This document shows, piece by piece, positions 41,193 through 48,939 of a stretch of 64,000 nt of DNA. The translations under genes and the position numbers were made by a program. Below the pieces are notes generated by a model. It was not told the origin of the DNA. It did not search any database and worked only from the letters and a program-made list of their open reading frames with translations. Origin of the DNA: Nocardia flavorosea NBRC 108225. Lineage in GTDB: Bacteria; Actinomycetota; Actinomycetes; Mycobacteriales; Mycobacteriaceae. The stretch is taken from assembly GCF_001613385.1 (NCBI RefSeq), contig NZ_BDCG01000016.1, forward strand, positions 310,001 through 374,000, read 5' to 3'. How positions within the stretch are numbered: position 1 is the first letter of the stretch; every line of letters starts with the position of its first letter.

Positions 41193-43313
41193 TCAGGATT
41201 CGCGGGCGGCCTGCAAAAGCGCGTTGGCGAACTTCACCATCTGGGCGGGCCCGCCGTACCAGGCGGTGACCGCCGAGAGCACAGCCGAGCGGGCTTCCCG
41301 GGCAGCGCGGGCGACCTCGTCCGCCGTAACCTCGCCGGCTTCGGCCTGTCCGGCGAGTACTTCGAGATCATCGCTTGCTGTGAGCAAACGCATGATGAGG
41401 TGGATATCGATATCCGCGCCTTCCTCGCTGCGGCTGTGCCGGGATGTGTCGGCCGGTACGGGAACGCGCTCCGGTTCGGCGACCGCCGGGGTGGTGAGTT
41501 CGGCCGCGATCGGCTCGGGTCGGTCGGCCGGTGGCAGCGGTGTGGCTTCCGCGGCTTCGCGGGCGCGCCGGGAGCGGCGTGTTTCCAGCGGTGGGCGCGA
41601 TTCGTCGCCGCCGGTCAGTGCTTCCGGCGTGCTGCGGGGTTCGTCGGGCACCAGAGTCAGCGGTGCGGAACTGCCGCGGTGTGGAGAGGGCGGCGGATCG
41701 GCCGCCACTTCGCCGGTATCGGGTTCGGGTTGGGCACTCGGTTCGGCATGGCGGGAGCCGGAGGCGTCCTGTTCTGATTCCAGGATCCGGGAGAGGATCT
41801 CGGAGACCGGGGCCGCGGAATCGTCTTCGGACTCGGTGCTGTGCACCGGTTCGGGATCGAGCAGACGATCGAGTATGGGAGTGCTGCCCGACGGTGGCGC
41901 GAGCCGCGGAGGCGCTTCGGTTACCGGTGGGGAATCGCTGCCCTGATCACCGGAATCGATATCGCCTGCCGGCTCCGTGGTGCGGAAGCCGGTGGAATCC
42001 GCTTCCGGTTCCGCCGGCCGATCGCTGTCCGGTTTGTAACGGGACGCGGACCGTGGCATCCGGCGTGGGGCCGGAAGTTCACCGGCCGTGCCGGTTTCCG
42101 GCGACTCCGGCGCCGGAGCCGGTCGTGACGATTCCGCCGCGGCGGTATCCATGGCGGATGCCTCGCCGTTGCGGAGAGCGGGCGCGTCCTCGATTTCGGC
42201 GGGTGCGTGCCGGGCCGCGGATCGGGGCAGACGGCGGGCGGGCAGCGCGGGCGGGCCCGAGTCCTCCGTGGTGTTCGCCGGTGCGGGGGCCTGGCCGCGC
42301 GATGAACGCGTGGGCAGGGCGGACAGAGCCGGTGCGGACCCCTCGGCGGAATCGGCTGTCGCGGCGGGCAGCTCGTAGGGGTCGCCGGGACGGGCACCGG
42401 ATTCTTCGGGGCGGTACTGGTCTTCGAACGGATTGAACTGTTCGGCGTCGGATTCGGCGGGTTCGGTCAGCGCCGATTTGCGGCGCCGGCCGCCGCTTTC
42501 GAGGGCCTGCGGTACCGGCTCGTCACCGATCGAGCTGAGCCAGCTGGGCAGGGAACCGGTATCGGCGGACGAACCGCTGTAGGAATCGGATTCGGTCGGC
42601 GCCGGGCGATAGGACCCGGGGTCGCCGGGTGGCGGCATCGGCATTCCCGAAATACCTTCCTCGTTCTGTTCGGCGCTGGGCAATTGCGCAGTTGCCGCAC
42701 CCGACAACGGGGCCGGGCCGCCGGACGGCACGGTCGGTTCGTCGGGGCGCTGCCTATCCGGTGGGTACGGCGCGGGCATCGGTATGCGCGGTGACGATGC
42801 CAGTGCGGGCGCTGTCTCACCGGGCTGGGAAATACGCGGCATCGCCGCGGAATCGGCCTGACCGGGGGCCTGATGTGACCCGCCCGTCGCCGTGGAGCGG
42901 GTGGGCAGGGCCGTGGTTTCGGGGGTGTCGTCCGGTACATATGGGGGACCGTCGGCCGGTGGTGTGGTGAAACGGGAATTCGGCTCGGGCTCCGACGGGC
43001 TCATCGTCTGGACTCCCGGCGAGTCGCCGATAACACCCGAGGTGTTCCAGGCGGCGAACGGGTCGAGAGCCGCTGAACCGCCGGTGTTCTGCGGGTTCTG
43101 CTGCGGGGTGGACAGTGGTGCGGGGGTCCACGTGTAACCGCGGTCCGGAACGGACTCGGGCCGGTTCGTGGCGCCGTTCGACCCCTCCGCCGAATCGAAT
43201 CCGTTGGATCCGAAGCCGGCGAAGCCCCTCGACTCGGAGTTGCGCTGCCCGCGCCCGTACTCCTCCGGGCGGGCGCGGCGTTCGTCTCCGAGGCTGGCAT
43301 TTTCGGCATCCAT
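41193..43313 (-). CDS. Large, mostly disordered protein with a short C-terminal helical domain
   Basis: A 706-residue protein of unknown function, rich in Pro, Ser, Glu, Ala and Gly and nearly free of Cys and hydrophobic clusters, so largely disordered. Two copies of a basic motif (LPARRLPRSAARHAP and LPAPRRMPRSASRYKP) lie about 60 residues apart near the middle. The last about 75 residues look folded and helical (ADIDIHLIMRLLTASDDLEV, AGEVTADEVARAAREARSAV, WYGGPAQMVKFANALLQAA). No signal peptide or membrane segment. Codon use and GC match genuine genes. Start: ATG 43313; a GTG at 43331 is possible. Confidence 0.7.
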   Translation of the reverse strand: MDAENASLGDERRARPEEYGRGQRNSESRGFAGFGSNGFDSAEGSNGATNRPESVPDRGYTWTPAPLSTPQQNPQNTGGSAALDPFAAWNTSGVIGDSPGVQTMSPSEPEPNSRFTTPPADGPPYVPDDTPETTALPTRSTATGGSHQAPGQADSAAMPRISQPGETAPALASSPRIPMPAPYPPDRQRPDEPTVPSGGPAPLSGAATAQLPSAEQNEEGISGMPMPPPGDPGSYRPAPTESDSYSGSSADTGSLPSWLSSIGDEPVPQALESGGRRRKSALTEPAESDAEQFNPFEDQYRPEESGARPGDPYELPAATADSAEGSAPALSALPTRSSRGQAPAPANTTEDSGPPALPARRLPRSAARHAPAEIEDAPALRNGEASAMDTAAAESSRPAPAPESPETGTAGELPAPRRMPRSASRYKPDSDRPAEPEADSTGFRTTEPAGDIDSGDQGSDSPPVTEAPPRLAPPSGSTPILDRLLDPEPVHSTESEDDSAAPVSEILSRILESEQDASGSRHAEPSAQPEPDTGEVAADPPPSPHRGSSAPLTLVPDEPRSTPEALTGGDESRPPLETRRSRRAREAAEATPLPPADRPEPIAAELTTPAVAEPERVPVPADTSRHSRSEEGADIDIHLIMRLLTASDDLEVLAGQAEAGEVTADEVARAAREARSAVLSAVTAWYGGPAQMVKFANALLQAARES

Positions 43314-43771
43314 GCGCTCATTCTTACCCACCGGGGCGGGCTTCGTTCTAGTGCGCGAAGCCCCTCATCTGTCCGCTGAGCGCCCGGGGTGACGAGGATT
43401 ACATCGGTGTCGTGCGCGTGGCCGCCGCCGTTGCGGTCCGCCGGTTTTCCGGACATGCCGTGTTGACGTGCTCCGACGACGGGAAGTTCCGGTACCGGTG
43501 CGGACCGGCTCGGTGACGAAGCGAGTCGGACGTGAATCGCCGTGCCCGCAGGGACTTCCCTCGGATGTCGATGGCGCAAATGCGCCTAGTCGGTGCCCCT
43601 GGACACGATGCGTGGTGTCGAATCGGGGAGTTCCGTGAATTCGTGAAACGACTGGTGCGTTGCGCCGGATTGCCTGTGTGGTGTGCGCCGGCTGCGCGAA
43701 TCCTTCAGCGGAATCGGCGGATCGAGGGTGAGTACGACGGCGATCCTCCGGCTGGGCGAGCGGGGGCGGAA
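43314..43771. other. Gap upstream of the disordered-protein gene
   Basis: About 460 bases with no recognised gene; presumably holds the promoter of the minus-strand gene below it. Confidence 0.45.
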
Positions 43772-43816
43772 CCGTAATCGTCCACCGCCGGCACTGCGGC
43801 GGGTAGACGATTACGG
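43772..43816 (-). terminator. Terminator-like hairpin after the SPW gene
   Basis: An 11-bp stem (CCGTAATCGTC/GACGATTACGG) continued by a 6-bp stem (CCGCCG/CGGCGG) across a small internal loop, 7 bases downstream of the SPW gene stop on the minus strand. Confidence 0.6.
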
Positions 43817-43823
43817 CGCGGGA

Positions 43824-44180
43824 TCAGTGGTGTGGAGCTGCTCGGTGCATTCGTCCCGCCACGGCCGGCAGAGCCGCGACCGCGAGTACCACGGTGACGA
43901 GCCCCACGATCCACGACGTCCACGCGGCGCCGTTGTATGCGGTGTAGTCCATGACCCAGGGCGCGAGGAACAGCAGCGCGCCGAACAGGCCCATGGCGTA
44001 ATCCGTGGCCGCCATCGACGGCCGGTACATCTGGGCGAGCCCGGTCAGCGCGATGAGCACTCCGAGCACGATCATCGTCCAGACGGCCCGATCATTGGTG
44101 GCGACCCAGATCGGCGACAGGGCGGTGAAGGCTCCGAGTACGACGGCCAGGAAATCCTGGGTCCGGCTTTCGGTGAACAT
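43824..44180 (-). CDS. SPW repeat membrane protein
   Basis: A 118-residue integral membrane protein with four hydrophobic segments. Two related halves each carry an SPW-like motif (ALSPIWVATNDRAVW and FLAPWVMDYTAYNGAAWTSW), the mark of the SPW repeat family. The ATG follows AGGAGG. Function unknown. It stands alone. Confidence 0.85.
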   Translation of the reverse strand: MFTESRTQDFLAVVLGAFTALSPIWVATNDRAVWTMIVLGVLIALTGLAQMYRPSMAATDYAMGLFGALLFLAPWVMDYTAYNGAAWTSWIVGLVTVVLAVAALPAVAGRMHRAAPHH

Positions 44181-44401
44181 AATGGCCTCCTGAAAGTGGA
44201 TACAGGTCCGTTGACAGGGCCTGACCTCGGTATAGCTGCCTCAGCGTGGCCGGTCGATATCGCAATGGACACGATTGCGCGGCAAAACGATGCGCAAGAC
44301 GTCGCTGGCCTCCACCGGGCCGTCCAAGTTAGGGTGGGCTACACAATTTTCTGGAACCTGTTTCAGGCGCGGCGCGAGCGGGCCGCGGGAGGGAGTTCGG
44401 T

Positions 44402-45601
44402 ATGTCCGCGCCGATCGTGATAGCCGGTGCCGGCCTGGCCGGGCTGCGCACCGCCGAGGAACTGCGCCGCGCCGGGTACGCCGGGGACCTGGTGGTGATC
44501 GGAGACGAGGCGTATGCGCCCTACGACCGCCCCCCGCTGTCCAAACAGTTCGTACGCGGTGAAATCGACGCGACCCCGTTGCGCCCCGAGGAGTTCTACG
44601 GCGAGAAGGATATCGATCTCCGCCTGAAAACTGCCGCCGTCGGTGTGGACACCGCCGCCAAGAAGGTGCGGCTGGCCGACGGTTCGGTCGTGGGGTACGA
44701 GCATCTCGTGATCGCCACCGGGCTCACCCCGCGCCGGCTACCCGGCACCGAAGATGTCACCGGCGTCCACGTGCTGCGCAGCCACGACGATGCCGTGGCC
44801 ATCCGCGCGGGCGCCCGCGCCGCCGAACACGCACTGATCATCGGTGCCGGATTCATCGGCTGCGAACTCGCCGCCAGCCTGCGTGCGGAGGGGCTGTCGG
44901 TGGTGCTGGTGGAACCGCAGTCCGCCCCGCTGGCCGGTGTGCTCGGCGCGGAAGTCGGCGAATTGGTGGCCCGGCTGCATAGGGCCGAAGGGGTCGATCT
45001 GCGCTGCGGTATCGGTGTCGATACCCTGCTGGCCGATCCGGACGGGCAAGTCCGTGGCGCCCGGCTCGCCGACGGCTCGGAAGTACCGGCGCAACTGGTG
45101 GTCGCCGGGATCGGATCCCGGCCGGTCACCGACTGGCTGGCCGATTCCGGGATCGAACTGGCCGACCCCACGGCCGGTGGCGGCGTGTTCGCCGACGAGG
45201 CCGGACGCACCAGCGTGCCCGGAGTCTGGGCGGTGGGCGATGTCGCGGCCTGGCGCACTCCGACCGGCGAGCATCGCCGGATCGAACACTGGACCAACGC
45301 GGGTGAGCAGGCCAAACTGCTGACCTGCGCGCTGCTGGGGGTCGAACCACCGAGCGCACCGCAGGTGCCGTACTTCTGGAGCGACCAGTACGACCTCAAG
45401 ATCCAGGCGCTGGGCACCCCGCGCGCCTCCGACGAGATCCGCATCCTCGCCGACGACGGCCGCAAATTCCTCGCCTTTTACATCCGCGCCGGCCGGCTGG
45501 CCGGTGTGGTGGGCGCCGGTATGACCGGCCGGGTGATGAAGATGCGGGCCGCGATCGCCGCGGCCGCCCCGGTGGAGGAACTGCTCGGCGCCACTCAATA
45601 A
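44402..45601 (+). CDS. Rhodocoxin/putidaredoxin-type ferredoxin reductase
   Basis: FAD- and NAD(P)H-dependent reductase of 399 residues that passes electrons to ferredoxins for P450s or dioxygenases. Motifs: FAD site IVIAGAGLAGLRTAEELRRA, YDRPPLSKQFVRGE, the NAD(P) site ALIIGAGFIGCELAASLR, and the second FAD motif VPGVWAVGDVAAWR. A similar reductase lies a few genes upstream of mftA in mycobacteria, so position is conserved. It is followed after 10 bases by a racemase-like gene. Confidence 0.92.
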   Translation: MSAPIVIAGAGLAGLRTAEELRRAGYAGDLVVIGDEAYAPYDRPPLSKQFVRGEIDATPLRPEEFYGEKDIDLRLKTAAVGVDTAAKKVRLADGSVVGYEHLVIATGLTPRRLPGTEDVTGVHVLRSHDDAVAIRAGARAAEHALIIGAGFIGCELAASLRAEGLSVVLVEPQSAPLAGVLGAEVGELVARLHRAEGVDLRCGIGVDTLLADPDGQVRGARLADGSEVPAQLVVAGIGSRPVTDWLADSGIELADPTAGGGVFADEAGRTSVPGVWAVGDVAAWRTPTGEHRRIEHWTNAGEQAKLLTCALLGVEPPSAPQVPYFWSDQYDLKIQALGTPRASDEIRILADDGRKFLAFYIRAGRLAGVVGAGMTGRVMKMRAAIAAAAPVEELLGATQ

Positions 45602-45611
45602 CCTGTTCGAT

Positions 45612-46370
45612 GTGATCGTCGCGCTCATCGATTCGGGTTTCGGGCTGCTGCCCACCGCGGCGTGGCTGCGCAAGCTGCGCCCCGATGTGGATCTCCTGCT
45701 CCAGTTGGACCCGGACGGCGCGCCGTGGGGCCCGAAACCACAGGAGTGGGTTGTCGACCGGGTGGTTTCGGCCGCGCGTAACGCGCGGGAGCTGGGGGCG
45801 GAAGTGGTCGTGCTGCCGTGCAACACCGCCAGCGTGACCGCGCTCGAGCACGTCCGCGCGGATCTGGGCCCGAACGTTCCGGTGGTGGGTACCGTACCGG
45901 CGATCAAACCGGCGGCCGCGGTATGCCGCTCGGTCGCGGTCTGGGCGACCGCGGCGACCACCGCAAGCCCGTACCAGGCCGATCTGATTACCCGCTTCGG
46001 TGGCGACGCGACGGTTACGGGTGTGGCCTGCCACGGTTTGGCGGAGGCCGTGGACCGCGGCGATATGGCCGCGATCCGCGCCTCGGTCGCCGATGCCGCC
46101 GCCCGCACCCCCGCCGGCGTCGAGGGCGTCGTACTCGGCTGCACCCACTACCCGCTGGTGGTGGATACGATCGTCGCCGCACTTCCCGAGGGCGTCCGGC
46201 TGTTCGACAGCGCGCAGGCCGTCGCCGCGCAAACCGTCCGCCGGATGGACGAGCTGGGCGGCCCGGGCAGCGGAAACGGCACCGTAAGCGTCTACCTCAG
46301 CGACCGCCCGGGTGAACTACCCCCCGGCGCCATCGCCTACGAACCCGGTCGCCTCCTCGGCGCTGGTTAG
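45612..46370 (+). CDS. Glutamate/aspartate racemase-like protein
   Basis: A 252-residue member of the Asp/Glu racemase superfamily. It has ALIDSGFGLLPTA (acid/base region), the first catalytic Cys in VVLPCNTASVTALEHV and the second in VVLGCTHYPLVVDTI, as in glutamate racemase MurI. The N-terminal motif is DSGFGLL instead of the usual DSGxGGL. It starts at a GTG close behind the ferredoxin reductase gene. Either a second MurI-like enzyme or a racemase for another amino acid; a main murI elsewhere is likely. Confidence 0.82.
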   Translation: MIVALIDSGFGLLPTAAWLRKLRPDVDLLLQLDPDGAPWGPKPQEWVVDRVVSAARNARELGAEVVVLPCNTASVTALEHVRADLGPNVPVVGTVPAIKPAAAVCRSVAVWATAATTASPYQADLITRFGGDATVTGVACHGLAEAVDRGDMAAIRASVADAAARTPAGVEGVVLGCTHYPLVVDTIVAALPEGVRLFDSAQAVAAQTVRRMDELGGPGSGNGTVSVYLSDRPGELPPGAIAYEPGRLLGAG

Positions 46371-46728
46371 CAGCACCATCGGCGGGCCAGGATACCGGGG
46401 CCCGAACCGCGGTCAGGTGACCGGTGAGTACAAGTAGATTCAGGGCCGGATCCGCGCCGCGGCGGGTTACCGGCTCGGACTCAGGGCCGGCACACCGAGC
46501 CCGGCACGGCCCGTGCGGAGCAGCGCAGGAGTGAAGAACCGGGCCCGTAAGGGCCTCACCCTCGAGCAGCGGAGCTGCTCCAAAATCACAGCCCGCCCCT
46601 TCACGGATGACCCACCTCGACACCGGGGTCGCCTCGGTCGAACTCCGTGCTGCCGAGGCCTCAGCCTGCGACCACCGACGCCAAGACCAGGGGTGCCCCC
46701 GGCACAAGGCAGAACCGCGTCCGATATT
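46371..46728. other. Convergent gap, no recognised gene
   Basis: About 360 bases between the racemase-like gene and kshB. It contains a small hairpin, GAGCAGC-GGA-GCTGCTC (46564-46580), that may end transcripts. Nothing else recognised. Confidence 0.45.
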
Positions 46729-47784
46729 TCAGAACTGAATCCGCAAATGGTCGGTGACCGGCCGTGCCTGGCAGCCCAGGATGTACCCGCTTTCGATGTC
46801 CTCGGGGTCGAGAATCTCGGCGTTCTCCATTTCGACCTTGCCCTCCAGCACCGTGCAGGCGCAGGAGCCGCATTCGCCTTCCTGGCAGGAGTACGGCACA
46901 TCGAGACCCTTGTCGAGCATGATGTCGACCAGGGTTTGTTTCCGCGGCCAGCTGAGGTTGTGTACCTCGCCGTCCAGTTCGACTTCGACGGTGGCCGCGT
47001 CGGCGGCTTCCTCTTCGGAGATCTCGATGGGGGCGCTGTCGGCGAAGGGGTCGCCGGCGAGCGAATTGAAGATTTCGGCGTGGGTGCGGTTACGCGGGAC
47101 GCCGAGTTGGCCGAGGGCGTCGTGGACGCCGTCCATGAACGGTTTGGGTCCGCACATGAATGCCGCATAGGCGGTGTAGGGCCGGAACAGTTCGGCGAGC
47201 GCCGCGACGGTGGGCAGTCCCTGGACGGTTTCCAGCCAGTGCAGGACGACCAGCCGCTGCGGGTTCTTCTCCGCCAGCTCGCGTAGTTCGGTGGCGAAGA
47301 TGACCGATTCGGGATCCCGGTTGGCGTAGAAGAGCACGATCCGGCCGGTCCCGCGGTCGAGTGCGGATTTGAGGATCGACATCACCGGGGTGATACCGCT
47401 GCCGGCGGCGCAGAGCAGCAGGTCGTCGTCGAGGTCCTTGGGGGTGAATACGCCCGATGGCGGCAGTACTTCCAGTTCGTCGCCCGGCTTGATGTTGTCG
47501 CAGAGCCAGTTGGAACCGTATCCGTCCTCGGTCCGCTTCACGGTGACCTTCGGCAGGTCGTCGGTGAAGGGAGAGCTGGCCAGTGAATAGCATCGCGCCA
47601 CCGACCCGGTGCGGTCGCTGGGGATGCGCAGGGTGAGGAACTGGCCGGGCTGGTAGGCGAACTTTTCCCGGGCCTGCTCCGGTACCTCGAAGACCAGCGA
47701 GCTCGCGTCGGTGGTTTCCGCGATGACCTGGGCGACCCGGAGTATGACGGATCGTGAGCCATGGGGCACTTCGACGGTGGTCAT
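46729..47784 (-). CDS. kshB: 3-ketosteroid 9-alpha-hydroxylase reductase component (KshB type)
   Basis: Reductase that supplies electrons to the Rieske oxygenase KshA in steroid ring opening; 351 residues. Domain order: FAD domain (YQPGQFLTLRIP, ARCYSLASSPFTDD), NAD domain (LLLCAAGSGITPVMSILKSA, FMCGPKPFMDGVH) and a C-terminal plant-type 2Fe-2S domain (YSCQEGECGSCACTVLEG with the fourth Cys in ILGCQAR). The ATG at 47784 follows GAGAGGACGAG. A perfect KstR-type operator lies 51 bases upstream, as expected for a steroid-degradation gene. No kshA is in the window. A related phenylacetate- or alkane-type reductase cannot be fully excluded. Confidence 0.85.
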   Translation of the reverse strand: MTTVEVPHGSRSVILRVAQVIAETTDASSLVFEVPEQAREKFAYQPGQFLTLRIPSDRTGSVARCYSLASSPFTDDLPKVTVKRTEDGYGSNWLCDNIKPGDELEVLPPSGVFTPKDLDDDLLLCAAGSGITPVMSILKSALDRGTGRIVLFYANRDPESVIFATELRELAEKNPQRLVVLHWLETVQGLPTVAALAELFRPYTAYAAFMCGPKPFMDGVHDALGQLGVPRNRTHAEIFNSLAGDPFADSAPIEISEEEAADAATVEVELDGEVHNLSWPRKQTLVDIMLDKGLDVPYSCQEGECGSCACTVLEGKVEMENAEILDPEDIESGYILGCQARPVTDHLRIQF

Positions 47785-47834
47785 CTCGTCCTCTCGACAC
47801 CTGGTAGCCGACGGCATCCAGCCTACGGCAAAAC

Positions 47835-47848
47835 TAGAACGTGTTTCA
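47835..47848 (-). promoter_or_regulatory. KstR-type operator upstream of kshB
   Basis: TAGAACGTGTTTCA matches the KstR consensus TnnAACnnGTTnnA at every fixed position. It sits in the 67-base gap between the TetR gene and kshB. KstR represses cholesterol-catabolism genes in mycobacteria and relatives. Confidence 0.7.
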
Positions 47849-47851
47849 ATT

Positions 47852-48502
47852 TTAGCCTACGTCGGCTGCCTGTTGTCGAGTGAGCTGGCCCTCGAGTCCG
47901 GCGACCAGCACGCCGACCCCGAAATCGTAGGAGTATTTGCCGCGCAGATCGGGCAGGTATTCCATTGCGCGGGCAACTCGCTCCGGCATCACCACATCGG
48001 GCGGGGTGTCGAGGTTGCGGGGGTTCACCCGCCGGCGGCCGAACAGGTAGGTGTGGATGGTTGCGTAGCCGGCCAGGACATTGCGGTCCGCGAAGCCGGC
48101 CTCGTAGAGGATCTCCATGATCGCCGCGATCAGGTCGAGCTGTTTACCGAGCATCTGCTCGATGAGAATGTCGCCCAGCCCGGGGTGGCGGCGCAGGCGT
48201 TCGTCGATCTGGGCGAGGAGATCGATCAACCGATCCTGCCAGGTCCCTGATTCGGGCGGAGGTTTGCGGACCCCGGCGAGCGCGGCCGTGGCGACCAGGT
48301 CGAGTAGTTCGCGCTTATCGGCCACGTAGTAGTAGGGCGCCATGGGGGAGACGCCGAGCTCGCGTGAGAGCCGCCGCATCGATAGTTTCTCCACCCCATC
48401 GGCGCGCACGACCCGGAGCGCCGCCTCGACGATCTCCGTCTCCGAGAGGGTACTTCCGTTACCGCCCCCGCCCCCACTCGTCTGCATTCGCACGACTCCC
48501 AT
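47852..48502 (-). CDS. TetR-family transcriptional regulator
   Basis: A 216-residue repressor-type regulator. N-terminal HTH at about 20-65: TEIVEAALRVVRADGVEKLS, then MRRLSRELGVSPMAPYYYVADKR. The rest is the ligand-binding domain. It is divergent from mftA, the position of mftR in mycobacteria, but its HTH differs from what I remember for MftR (no DDIAxxAGIGRRTFFRYF type pattern), so it may be a different regulator. It may control the mft genes, kshB, or both. The ATG at 48502 follows AGAGGTG. Confidence 0.82.
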   Translation of the reverse strand: MGVVRMQTSGGGGGNGSTLSETEIVEAALRVVRADGVEKLSMRRLSRELGVSPMAPYYYVADKRELLDLVATAALAGVRKPPPESGTWQDRLIDLLAQIDERLRRHPGLGDILIEQMLGKQLDLIAAIMEILYEAGFADRNVLAGYATIHTYLFGRRRVNPRNLDTPPDVVMPERVARAMEYLPDLRGKYSYDFGVGVLVAGLEGQLTRQQAADVG

Positions 48503-48650
48503 TGCCACCTCTACATGCTGGGCGGCACGCGCCCGTCACGTTCTGTTCAGCTGCTTTTGCCCCCGCAGTCTAGAGGTCGCGTTCCGGCGTGAGCGTCCAC
48601 ATTACTCGAAAACCCTTTCTTTTTGTCAGTGTATGACGTTATGGTGTGAC

Positions 48651-48673
48651 TGCGGTCGCATCCGGCGACCGCA
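48651..48673 (+). promoter_or_regulatory. Hairpin in the mftA upstream region
   Basis: TGCGGTCGC pairs perfectly with GCGACCGCA (9 bp, 5-base loop) about 105 bases before mftA. Just before it, TTTTTGTCA (48621-48629) and GTCAGTGTATGAC suggest promoter or operator elements. Confidence 0.4.
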
Positions 48674-48778
48674 GCGCCGGCACTGTGCCACCGCTCACCG
48701 GCGGTATCTGATGCGGTACCGCGGGGCAGCGTCGTGGCAGCCCCTGGCCGGCGCAGGCGCCAATCAGTGGAGGTAGCC

Positions 48779-48928
48779 ATGGCGGACAACCGTTCCTTCG
48801 GACCGGCAGAAACCGATCACCGCGGACCGATCGGCACAGTCGAGAACCAGGCGAGCGAGGATGCTCCCATCGTCGAGGAGACCCTGATCGAAGAGGTGTC
48901 CATCGACGGTATGTGCGGCGTCTACTGA
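48779..48928 (+). CDS. mftA: Mycofactocin precursor peptide MftA
   Basis: A 49-residue ribosomally made precursor of the redox cofactor mycofactocin. It ends SIDGMCGVY; the last two residues Val-Tyr are the ones modified and released to form the cofactor core in this pathway. The acidic leader with EETLIEEVSIDGMCGVY is the conserved recognition region for MftB. The ATG at 48779 follows GGAGGT (48769-48774), which rules out the longer frame upstream. The next gene starts at or just after its stop. Confidence 0.96.
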   Translation: MADNRSFGPAETDHRGPIGTVENQASEDAPIVEETLIEEVSIDGMCGVY

Positions 48929-48939
48929 TCGGGCCGGAG

